From Limnephilus marmoratus (taxonomy: Eukaryota > Arthropoda > Insecta > Trichoptera > Limnephilidae): a stretch of DNA of 64,000 nucleotides. The stretch covers positions 39,420,962 through 39,484,961 of the forward strand of contig OU862928.1 in assembly GCA_917880885.1 (NCBI GenBank), in the 5' to 3' direction. Numbering within the stretch: the stretch's first letter is position 1; each line of letters begins with the position of its first letter. Under the pieces are notes generated by a model, which saw only the letters and a program-made list of their open reading frames with translations, was not told the DNA's origin and ran no database searches. Of this stretch, positions 1 to 8,786 are shown piece by piece. The position numbers and the translations under genes were made by a program.

Positions 1-715
1 TTGATGTAGGCATTAACGTTCTTCATGTCTTCAAGACTCGGGTTTTTAAGCAAAATAGAGTCTAATTTTTTACGAATCTTTTCTGATATTGAATTAGGAA
101 TGGCGGTTGGCGATTTCGATCATTGTTTCCAGTATTTATATTGCTTTAAATAGAGGAAGGTTTTTTGTTTCCAATTTTTTTATGGCATCTGGTAACTTGT
201 GGAAATGTGTTGAGATGAGGGCGATATTCTGTAATGGATGCGTCTTCAAATGCTAGCTTGCTTGAATGAATTGCAATGGCCTCAGAACTGTTAAATTGCC
301 CAAATACTTGTTTTACGGCCTCAACATTTTTAGCATAGAATAATACTGCCTTTAGCCAAGTACCCCATCGAGTAATTATGGGTTCTGGCGACAATGCTAG
401 ATTTGGCAATTGCTCTTTATAAGACTGCACACGCGACGGTGCTTTTAAAAACACTTTTTTTGTAGAGGAAATAAATTTATTAACATTCCCATACTCTTGC
501 CGTATCTCTTCTGCAAGGCGATGAAACCCGTGAGCTAAGCAGGTAATGTGTAGTTAATTTGGATAAAAAGTTTGCAAGGCTTGGCCAGCTTTCACCATGC
601 ATGGCGCAGCATCAGAAACAAACATGCAGATCTTTTCATCCACAGAAGAATCGGGAAACAAAGATCTTATGGAATCATTTATGAAACGAGCAACAGTTGA
701 ATGATTTGTTTTTTT
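1..715 (-). pseudogene. Broken hAT-like (DUF659/BED-type) transposase fragment
   Basis: Read on the minus strand, this stretch encodes pieces typical of the RNase H-like core of hAT-type transposases: [15 protein letters not shown], then LAHGFHRLAEEIR, then a segment with the family phrase EPIITRWGTWL, then LPDAIKKLE and SISEKIRKKLDSILLKNPS near the window edge. The frame is broken by a stop after FYPN (around 558) and by at least two frameshifts below about position 200. A T-run near 709-717 marks the upstream limit. Seen: the motifs and breaks. Known: such domains belong to hAT-like proteins found in many insect genomes. Inferred: a dead transposon copy continuing beyond the left window edge. 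Confidence 0.75.
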
Positions 716-863
716 TTCCCGCTATTAAACGAAATATGCACGATTTGGGAAAAAAGGCTGAAATATGCATTAACGTCGTAATTAGAGAGTTATATGCATT
801 TGCATATGCAAATATGCAAATGCATATAATCCGATGTCTAGTTATAACAAACTTATGGTATTT

Positions 864-912
864 GGAATAGTAGTGGTCCCAGTTTAGATCCTTGTGGTAC
901 TCCATTGTTCAC
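864..912 (-). pseudogene. Non-LTR reverse transcriptase motif fragment
   Basis: The minus strand reads NNGVPQGSKLGPLLF, the conserved GxPQGS block of non-LTR retrotransposon reverse transcriptases. Little beyond about 40 codons around it is recognisable, so this is a short remnant. It differs from the C-terminal RT fragment at 1.4-2.1 kb and cannot be joined to it. Confidence 0.6.
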
Positions 913-1157
913 GCAGTATTGAGTTCACCGCTTACATTGTCTAAAGCTTTCTGTTGCTCAGTAGTTATGCATGAGAGCAGGATCAACTACTGTCCTTGTT
1001 CTACCGGTATTTCAATGAAAGATGCCCGAAGAACTATTGAGTCATTTATCCCTTCGGCATAGGTGCACATTTCCATATATATTTACAATTGAAATTTGTC
1101 ACATGAGAATGAGTCGTTTTTACAACTCGTCCTTGAGTTCAAGATTTAGACTGTGGA

Positions 1158-1205
1158 TTTATTTTATTTTATTTTTTTTTATTTTATTTTATTTTTTTTT
1201 TTTTA
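1158..1205. repeat. T-rich simple repeat
   Basis: A run of TTTTA and long T tracts, consistent with an expanded A-tail of a retroposon on the minus strand or an AT microsatellite. No coding value. Confidence 0.7.
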
Positions 1206-1365
1206 CAGTTTTTTTAGAGAAAATGTGTCCTTACTGAGGTACCCTGTTCTAAGGAAACATTGTACAAGTTTTATTATTTGAATTATAAATAAATACCTAA
1301 TCTATGTTAGAATATTGCCAAGGAAAATTATGAAGTTAGATCTAAAAGAAAGTACAAAACAAGCA

Positions 1366-2130
1366 TTATTCTTTGTTGGGTTGCAAAATTGAATCTATTT
1401 TCTTCCTTCCCATGTCCATAATCCATATTTTTATGCTTCTTTTGAAGGCGGTTATTTTTTGTATGGTTTTCATTGCAAGAGGGAGTAAATTAAATAATTT
1501 TACAGAGAAGTATTCCATATTTCTTTGTCCAAAAGTCGTTTTAGTTGTATGTTGGTAGAATGTATGTTGTAATGTAGATCTTGTGAATCGGCCCGAGTTT
1601 GTCTGTGTAAAGTTATACTGATTTTTGAATGCGTACATTAGAATATCTTTTGTATATAATTGTTTCAGTGACATTAAATTCAGCGCTTTAAAAACATAGT
1701 CTGTAGGGGTTCTGATGGGTACTCTAAGTATAATTTTCAGAATTGCCCTTTGTGCTATGAGGACTGGTTTTATAGTGGAATCGCATGAGCTTCCCCATCC
1801 GATAAGACCATATTGTAGTTAAGATTGGGCTAAGGCATAATAAATTTTAATTAGCTGTTCTTTATCTAAAATATGTTTTGAAAAAATAGGTTAGTTTTTT
1901 TTAATTTGTTGCTCACATTTTCCACTTGGGAGTTCCAATTTAAGTTTTGATCAATTATTATTCCAAGATATTTTATTGTTTGTATTTCATTCAATTTTGG
2001 ACAGTTGCAAGGAGTTTCTCGGTTCACGTTTATACAGTCTTTATGAATTTTTATGTTTAGGTTTGTATTGAGGTTTGTATCTGTCTGTTTATTGTGGATT
2101 TTGAATTAAATATATTTAGTTTTTGTATCA
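1366..2130 (-). pseudogene. Non-LTR retrotransposon RT, C-terminal part, degraded
   Basis: Minus-strand reading gives, in order, IKYLGIIIDQNLNWNSQV, LQYGLIGWGSSC, AILKIILRVPIRTPTDYVF and a 102-codon open segment containing LYTKDILMYAFKNQ and ending in FKRSIKIWIM. This order (YLGI block, the xYGxxxWG block, then the thumb and C-terminal tail) is that of jockey/CR1-like non-LTR elements. Stops and frameshifts separate the pieces, for example a stop just before LQYGLIGW. Known: family layout. Inferred: 5'-truncated dead copy. Confidence 0.8.
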
Positions 2131-2202
2131 TTTAGTGTTAGTGTTGATGATTTGAAGGCCTCCGTATTTCCTCCCGTTACAACAAATAAAGACCCAGGTT
2201 CA

Positions 2203-2292
2203 CTTCTTTCTTTCCTCAAAAAGATCCTCCACTCGGCATCCCCAAAGATGACATAGGCCCAGATATGCATTTAATGTAAAAAAAAAAATACA
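2203..2292 (+). repeat. Family B retroposon, 3' fragment
   Basis: Contains the family B phrases TTTCCTCAAAAAGATCCTCC and CATCCCCAAAGATGACATAG, followed by an A-run at 2277-2290. Only the last 90 bases of the element remain. The A-tail gives plus orientation. Confidence 0.6.
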
Positions 2293-2334
2293 AATTTATA
2301 CATTTTATCAATTTTCCTTTTCTACTAAATACTG

Positions 2335-2640
2335 TTTTTTTTTTTACAATTATTTCTGGCTTTCACCCTTCAAGGGTGTTCTAGGTCATCATTTAAAATT
2401 GCAGAGAAAGGAAAGGTGAATTTATATATTAATTTTATTTAAATGAGCAAATTTCTGAATTATATGGAAGATTGGAGTAGAGTTCAGACTTAGAAGAAAT
2501 GAAATATTGAATGGAGGGGAGGCAATTTTAGATAACGCTTGATAGAAGAGAGGATATTTATTAGAGAGGGACAACCAAAAAAATTGTGATCTAAAGTTCC
2601 CACATCTAGACCACAAGATATACAATCTGGAGAGTCAAGG
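2335..2640 (-). repeat. Non-LTR 3' untranslated region, family I
   Basis: Inverted copy of the sequence at about 13850-14130, where it follows an RT fragment. Shared landmarks are the CTTCAAGGGTG phrase near the 3' end and a block that reads ATCCTCTCTTCTATCAA on the minus strand. The A-tail of this copy is the T-run at 2334-2344 on the plus strand. Confidence 0.6.
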
Positions 2641-3104
2641 GTTATGGATAATTTTTTTTATTTAAATAAAATAAAATGAAAACAGTGGTGTGTTATTAAT
2701 TATTCATTTATTTTTATAAAAAAAATGTTCAAAAATGTTACAGTTTTAATACAAATATCGTAAGGGAAACACTATTTACATGAAAATATTTATATTTAAG
2801 TACCTACTTACTAATTTTAAATGTCTCAGACATTATATATTACGTTATTATAGCACCGATAAAATACTTAATTTAGAAAGGAAAAGAAAATAGTTATTTA
2901 TGACTAATATTACATATTATCAAGTTTGACAGAAATTTTGACTAAAACTTATTAAAATTATTCATATTTTAACTTATCATTGAATAGACGCTCTCATAAT
3001 TACCGTGATGTTTCACGGTTACGGCACCGTAAGACACAAAAGGTAATAAATATATGTTTTTTATCTTTATAATGCTGCATTAATAAACTCTTTCGTACAC
3101 ATTA

Positions 3105-4675
3105 GCCACTAGAGCGCTTTTTGCCACAATATGGCACTATTTAAAATACCTAGGATTGCTTTGTTGCCAATTTTGGCAATTTCCTTATTTGTAAGTAATT
3201 AAGTAGAAGTTTACGATTTTTTAATATTTTTTTTATAAATCTTACAAATATGTGATAATCGACAAAAGATAGGTAAATTCATTGGCTATATAGAACTTAT
3301 AATCAGTTTGTATGTCTCCGTATTAAAATTTGGAGATACAATTTATTTTTAATATGGGCGGAAAATATTCAAAATGATCACCAAAAAATCTCGAGCAATG
3401 GGAGAAAAAAGTTTTAAATTTCGCTGGTTAAGAAATATGAAACACATAAAATATGTGTGACTGTTTCCTCCTAAGTACTACTTTTTTCTTTGGAGGATAT
3501 ATATCTTCTTGCGGCTCAATCGCGGCGACGGGAATTTTTTCATTCCATTTTCTCTATGTATTTGAGGGAGATGTATGATAATGATTGTATGTTTCCTTTT
3601 GGGGGGTGCAGACATACGTTCACCGTTAGTCTCATTTACGACTGCTGTTATTTAGCATGTAAGAAAGAGCTGCGGCATTATATGTCTAAAAACAAAAGCA
3701 TTGACATTTGATGTTTGAATTTTTGGAATTCACTCACATTTCAATATAATCCTTGTAACTATATAATTTGGGAGGCGGTAATGGGTACCGCCGCCCCGGG
3801 AACCTTTATTGGATAACCAACACCTCTGCCATAGGTCACCCCAAGTGGTTTGCTACATTTGGTGAATTACCAGGGGTGCCCGGGTTTATGGAGTGAGGTT
3901 TGTCTAGGTCTTAAAGGCGGATGACCAGGACACACTGAACCCCAGATTCCTACCCACCCCTTAAATCCTTTTCCTTCCCAGAACTCTCCTCCCCTTCCCT
4001 TAAAAAAAACCCTCCACACAGCATCTCCAAAGTTGACATAGGCCCTGAGAGAAATCATTTTCCTCAGGACCTCCTGTGTAGAGCTCATGTAAAAAAAAAA
4101 AAAAAATTCCATACTTTCAAAATTATTGTCACAGCAAGTAGTATTGTAGGGGTTTACGGAGACCTCACGGTGCCGTGTGTGAGAGAGATGCAAAAAAATT
4201 AAGACTTTTTTTCTTTGGAGGAAACAGACCTACTTTTATTGTGTATCTCATATTTAGAAAGAGCAGCAGCATTATTGCGATAAGGAACATAGGTTTATTG
4301 CCTTTTTTATGCCGTTACAATACCGTAACTGTGAATTATCACGGTAATTATCCACTTAAGCTTGGAGCAACAGCCGAAATTGTAACTTTTTTCTCGGATT
4401 TCTCTAAATTTTTTGGTGACCGTTTTGAATATTTTCCGCCCACCTTAAAAAAATCATACCTCTGAATTTCCATATGGAGACATACAAACTGATTATAGTT
4501 TTATGTAGCCAATGAATTCACCTGTCTTTTGTATATTATTACATATTATAAAATTGTAAACTTCTACTTAATTACTTACAAATAAGGGAAAATTTGCCAA
4601 AATTGGCAGCAAAGCAGTTCGAGGTATATTCAATAGCGCCGTATTGTGGCAAAAAGCGCTCCAGTGGAAAAGCGT
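3105..4675. mobile_element. Foldback element with about 300-bp terminal inverted repeats
   Basis: Positions 3105-3410 and 4375-4675 are imperfect inverted copies. The outer ends read CCACTAGAGCGCTTTTTGCC on the left and, reversed, CCACTGGAGCGCTTTTTGCC on the right. Both arms continue through the TTGCCAAAATTGGCA block, the ATTCATTGGCTA-like block and the GGGCGGAAAATATTCAAAA block. The inner part holds an open frame at 3490-3711 of no recognised family and a family B insertion at 3768-4106. No convincing target-site duplication was found. Superfamily unassigned. Confidence 0.7.
3768..4106 (+). repeat. Family B retroposon, near full-length
   Basis: Starts at GGGAGGCGGTAATGGGTACC, passes through the GGATAACCAACACCTCTGCC block and ends CATG plus about 16 A. 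The A-tail and repeated genomic copies (21.1, 26.1, 26.5, 30.4, 36.1 kb) mark it as a retroposed, SINE-like or 3'-truncated LINE family. It sits between the arms of the foldback element, so it is younger than that element. Confidence 0.75.
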
Positions 4676-5377
4676 CCAATTTTTAATTAAAAAATAACAC
4701 TCAATAATGACCTTTGACACCACGAGATAACCTCGTTCAAAAATAAATTATTATTAGAAAAGTTAAATTTTGCATTTGAAATATCTAAAACATTTGAATT
4801 TGATTCAACATTTAATCTAAAATCTGGTATAAATTCTTAAAAATTATACAAAATATACAATAATAAAAAAGTTAACTTACAAAAGATATCTTAAAAATAC
4901 GACTAAGGTAAAAAATAAAGCTTGGCTTCAAAAATATAATATTAAAGGCAATAATTGGTTATAAATTTGTAATGAGAGTTTTAAACATAAATATGGCTTG
5001 TTATCGTTACAATTTCTTATAAAATAAACAATAATTTGTTCAACGTTAGTTTTTCGTTTGCTTATAATGGTCACTAAAATAATCTGCCATTTCATGGGGC
5101 CGTTGTTAAACTATTAGAATATACAAATAATAAATTGAAGATGGTAGTAGTGATTTAAAATTTATATAAGTATGCAAAAAATATATAGAGTCCTAGTAAT
5201 TCAGATGACTTTTTAAAAACAATATTAAAATTTTATGCTTTTAGCTATTAAAAGCAAGGAATTGCTTTGCATGTACATGTACATATTCAACAACATTAGC
5301 ATGTCAAAATGGAATGAAACAAACATGGAATGTTTGTCTGTCTAAATAAATGGTGTCGAAACAAAGATACTCGATTT
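4676..5377. other. AT-rich 3' flank of the host gene
   Basis: No coding region or recognised repeat. The 3' UTR of the minus-strand gene must lie here. I looked on the minus strand for AATAAA within 400 bases of the stop and did not find a clear one, so the poly(A) site is unplaced. Confidence 0.5.
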
Positions 5378-6108
5378 TTAGTGAAGTCTGTTAGTGCTTT
5401 CTGTCTTTTTGCTTTTTTTGGTTATTTTAAACCACCCGGCGGATTTGTTTGGATCTTTCGGCATCGAGATGGATCGAGACAGTCTTTCCCTCTCAACTGA
5501 GCTGCGCTTCATTCCCTTCTGGGGAATATCTCTTTCCAACATTTCACTCGATAAGCTCTTTTTGTAATCTCTTGAACGGGAACTTGACAGATCGTTTCTG
5601 CTCTTGGAAAGTGTACCAATGTTGTGGTTCATATTGATATTCTCTTTGCTTTCGTTGGTTGATCGTACTTTCCCGTCGGATTTTCTCAAAGTAGACGTGC
5701 CATTTGAACTGATTCGTCCGTTAGTACTTGTATTGGGCCTTCTTGACAATGTGGAAGTACCTGATCGGTTGGGAATCGATCTTTCTTCGCTCGGTCGAAT
5801 GTCGTACTTGGAAGACGTCAGATTCTTTGTGGAAGCCGATTTACTTTTACCAAATAGAAAGCTGGATGATTCTTTCTTGGGCGGTTGTTTGACGGGAGGT
5901 TTCTCTGTGCGTTTGAGAGTTCCCTGCTGGTTCTGAGAGTAGTTGATGTCATAGCCTTCTCGGTAGAACCTCGGCTTCCAGGGAGCCAGCACCGAGAAGG
6001 ACCTGGAGACGGTTCTGGTGGATGGCTGGATTCGGGAGGAATTGATGGAAGATACGTCATCTCTGGATCTGCCGCGAGATATACGGCCGGATGTCGGAAT
6101 ATCGCCAA
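5378..6108 (-). CDS. Unrecognised disordered protein, terminal coding exon (exon 8)
   Basis: Acceptor GTTGTTTTCAG precedes position 6108; the frame runs to a TAA at 5378-5380, giving residues about 1520-1762. Content is Ser/Arg/Lys/Thr-rich with no predicted fold by eye. It carries GTLKR, STLRK and the looser STLSR and GTLSK variants of a motif repeated through the protein, SRxDL-type phrases, and ends in SAGWFKITKKSKK followed by TESTNRLH. The codon split (G from exon 7, TT here) makes Val and keeps the frame. Plus-strand open frames over this exon are shadows. Function unknown. Confidence 0.9.
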
Positions 6109-6290
6109 CTGAAAACAACACAAATCAAAACATGATCATACGCAATCAAATTCATAGATAACCTTATCTTCACAGACGGTTTTCAATAATCAGAATGTGG
6201 ATGTCAGATGAGAATGTTGTGCTTATTCTACGGACATTTCAGTGGAAGATGCTTGTCATATTTTGACCGAGAAATGTAAAACCAATTTAC
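6109..6290 (-). other. Intron 7, 182 bp
   Basis: Donor GTAAATTGG and acceptor TTTTCAG bound it. Nothing else recognised. Confidence 0.85.
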
Positions 6291-6397
6291 CTGTTGGGGC
6301 ATGAAGGTAAACCACGCTTCTCTGTGACTGAAGACTGGACTCTCCCTCCGTGCTGCTACCTGCCGGACTACCGGCCTGAGGAGCGCGCCGCCTTCTG
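6291..6397 (-). CDS. Unrecognised disordered protein, exon 7 (tandem acceptor)
   Basis: A 107-bp exon in phase 2 to 1, coding RRRRAPQAGSPAGSSTEGES and then SLQSQRSVVYLHAPT. Upstream lies TTTTTCACAG followed directly by CAG, so two acceptors three bases apart are possible (exon starting at 6397 or 6394). Use of the second would drop one codon (Ser-Arg-Arg versus Arg-Arg). The donor is G then GTAAATTGG. Its boundaries are fixed by phase agreement with exons 6 and 8. Confidence 0.85.
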
Positions 6398-6745
6398 CTG
6401 TGAAAAATAAAAATTAGTACAAGTATTAGTCCAGATTCTTGAGGAAACCTTGCTGAAAAAACGGATACCAAGAATCAAGCGTTGGGTTGGCAGACCGCAG
6501 TTCTTGAATTTTTTTTAAAGAAGTTCTTCGTAGAGTGGCGATAAAGCCTCAAATACAAGATTAACCAACTGATAATGCAGAGAAAGATTTATGGAATAAA
6601 TCCGATGTTGTTAAAATTGCACTTCTTGGCCGCAAGATCACTCTGATGAAGTATGACCTTAATATTAATTGATTATGGAACCCCTTGCTTTAGCAATATA
6701 ATTTATCTCAAAATTCTTCCCATAAATAAACAGCTAGATACTAAC
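6398..6745 (-). other. Intron 6, 348 bp
   Basis: Donor GTTAGTATC (a non-optimal GTTAG type) and acceptor TTTTCACAG. No coding sequence seen inside it on the gene strand. Confidence 0.8.
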
Positions 6746-7503
6746 CTCATATCATTTCTGCTTCCTGTCAATTCCTGTCTGCTTCCCCTAACATCGTGCT
6801 TACTGGAGTGTACATCGGAAGAAGTATTGGCTCTGCTGCTTTCTTCAATCAAGTCTCCGCGACTTCCTCCGTATCCACTCTTCAAAGGTGCTCCACTTTT
6901 GCTGGTCTTCGACCCGCTGTGACTCCTTGATCTCCTCTTTTCTCTGTACGGGCTCATCGGAGGCTTCTTCAAAGTGCTAGCTCCGTCCTTTCCACTGTTT
7001 TCATAAGTGCGATCTTCTTTGCCGTCCCGGAAATGGCTCTCGTCCTCGGAGTTGCTGTGGATCTCAGAGATGTTGTGCAGATCACGTCGGCCATTTGTCT
7101 GGTTCTCTGAGATGTTGTGCAAGTCTCGGCGGCCATTGTTATATTTCTCTCGGCTGTAGCTGTTAGCTAGTAAATTCTGTCGAGAATCGAATGCCGGGTT
7201 GCCGTTCTGTAAGTTTTGCATGGAAGAGCTTCGGTATTTACTCTCTGGTTTGACAGATTTGTCCAAGGCATGCACGGAAGATGAGAGAGTTTTGCCCGAT
7301 CGTGTGAGAGTCGATTTTCCGTTGGTTTCTTGCGGCCGTTTCCTCAGGGTGCCCTGTTTGGAGCCACTGCCGTTAGATTCTTGATCGGTGTCTCCGAAGA
7401 ATCTCAGACTCTTGGTGGGAGCCTTGGATCCTGAAGGAGTGTAGCGTTTGGGAGATATGCTGGAGTCTTCTTCTGTAGTGGTCAAGATGCTGTCCTTTTC
7501 AAC
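6746..7503 (-). CDS. Unrecognised disordered protein, exon 6
   Basis: 758 bp, residues about 1232-1483, starting VEKDSILTTTEED after acceptor TATTTTCCAG and ending at ATGAG before the GTTAGT donor. It contains two GTL/STL motifs (GTLRK, STLKK), a 14-residue tandem duplication around GRRDLHNISE (about 7057-7138), and several SRxDL/SRxEL phrases near the end. The sequence is Ser/Asn/Arg rich without hydrophobic core or membrane segment. The duplication suggests slippage-driven length change in a loosely constrained region. Confidence 0.9.
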
Positions 7504-7730
7504 CTGGAAAATACGAAATAGTAATGGTTAACTTTTCTGTACATTGTTCACGAGTTTGATGCAGTTAAAACGGTTAATGGCCAAGAAATAAACTTTTATT
7601 TTGGCCCTTCGACAATCTCCACACCTCTTTGGAATGATTTGCACAATCGTAGCCATCAGGTATATATTTTCACACTTTTCATTCTACCTTTTACCACTAA
7701 CATAAGCTTAAACTATGAAGAATCCAATAC
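7504..7730 (-). other. Intron 5, 227 bp
   Basis: Donor GTATTGG, acceptor TTTTCCAG; both neighbouring exons are in phase 0 here. Confidence 0.85.
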
Positions 7731-8018
7731 CTTTATGTCCTTCTTCTTTCTTGACAGCCTGTCCAGAGATTTGAACCAGCTGCTTGGATTGGGCGTCTCC
7801 ACCCTCTTCACTGGCGTTCTCTCCACTCTCTCAACCCTCTCCACTCTTTCCACCCTTTCAGCTCTTTCTATCCGTTCTCCCCTGTCTGCTCGCTCAACCC
7901 TTTCGGAGTCCTCCCTGTGACTCCCTCGCAGCCTCGCCTCACTGCTGCCCCTTCTGTCCGAGGGTATGACGGTGGGTGGAGGCGTCGCAAGACGGCGCCT
8001 CTGGCTGTAGTCAAAATC
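7731..8018 (-). CDS. Unrecognised disordered protein, exon 5 with Glu-Arg repeat
   Basis: 288 bp, phase 0 at both ends, residues about 1136-1231. It starts DFDYSQRRRLATPPPTV after acceptor GATTTTCAG. The middle is an ER-x repeat, read as ERVERADRGERIERAERVER and continuing, probably a short charged helix. It ends with PSSWFKSLDRLSRKKK before the donor GTATTGG. Because the exon is phase 0-0, it could be skipped without frameshift. The corresponding plus strand gives a spurious Ser/Leu-rich open frame. Confidence 0.9.
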
Positions 8019-8305
8019 CTGAAAATCACAATGGTATTAAAAGTCTGTCAAAAAATACATAGGACTTCAGAAATATGTTGAAATTATCAAAGTATGCGAG
8101 TCTTCAAAGTGTTTTACGGTAACCAAGGTTCACGCTAAAGATAATCACCCTCATTGCATACCAATAAAATTAAACTTGAAACTAAATTTGAAGACAAAAA
8201 GATCTGAAATGAAAGAAGTATGATGGTGTTGGCTCAAAATACTAATGGGCAGTTTTCTGGCCTGTGCAAGTTGCTCGTTTATCTATGGATTAATTCAATA
8301 CTCAC
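8019..8305 (-). other. Intron 4, 287 bp
   Basis: Donor GTGAGTATTG, acceptor TGATTTTCAG. No internal gene or repeat recognised. Confidence 0.85.
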
Positions 8306-8476
8306 GGAAAGGTAGGGTGCATCCACTACTTCCCTCCGGGAGCTGCGGCTGGTGGCGGGTCCCTTGTACTCCGTGTACCGCCGGCGCAGGTCCTCCTCGC
8401 GCACCATGGCCTCTGTCTCGCTCTCCCTCACCTTTTTGCTCTTCTTGGAAGAGTCACGGGAGAAGAGCTGCTTCAC
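8306..8476 (-). CDS. Unrecognised disordered protein, exon 4
   Basis: 171 bp, 57 codons, phase 0-0. Starts VKQLFSRDSSKKSKKVRE after acceptor TTGACTTTAG and ends VVDAPYLS before donor GTGAGTATTG. Rich in Arg, Glu and Lys, likely helical in the EEDLRRRYTEYK part. Together with exon 5 it forms a pair of phase-neutral cassettes, which suits alternative splicing although none can be shown here. Confidence 0.9.
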
Positions 8477-8786
8477 CTAAAGTCAAAACAGTCAAAGTGA
8501 TTCAAGAGTTCAAGCTGCCTGGAGCCAGGGAACCTTGGCATGTCCTTTTTAGGGAATTTTATGAACAATTTCAAGAAGAGAACAGCAAACCAAGGAGTGC
8601 TTTCGAAGCATAGGCAAAAGAATCTGTTATTTTTGCATATTTTAATGGAAGCAAGCTTATGATTGCGTTAAATAAGTGCATTTTTCTTTGAGTTGTCCAA
8701 ATGTACTCAACACTCACCTCAGTAAGAAGAGAGTAGAGACAAAATTACATGACTTACAATTTGTGATAAAGATTTTGTGAACTTAC
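8477..8786 (-). other. Intron 3, 310 bp
   Basis: Donor GTAAGTTCAC (near-consensus), acceptor GACTTTAG. Confidence 0.85.

Noticed and set aside
3490..3711. 73-codon frame inside the foldback element considered as a transposase start.
   Set aside because: No motif of a known transposase; the matching region on the other side is frameshifted, so no product is claimed.
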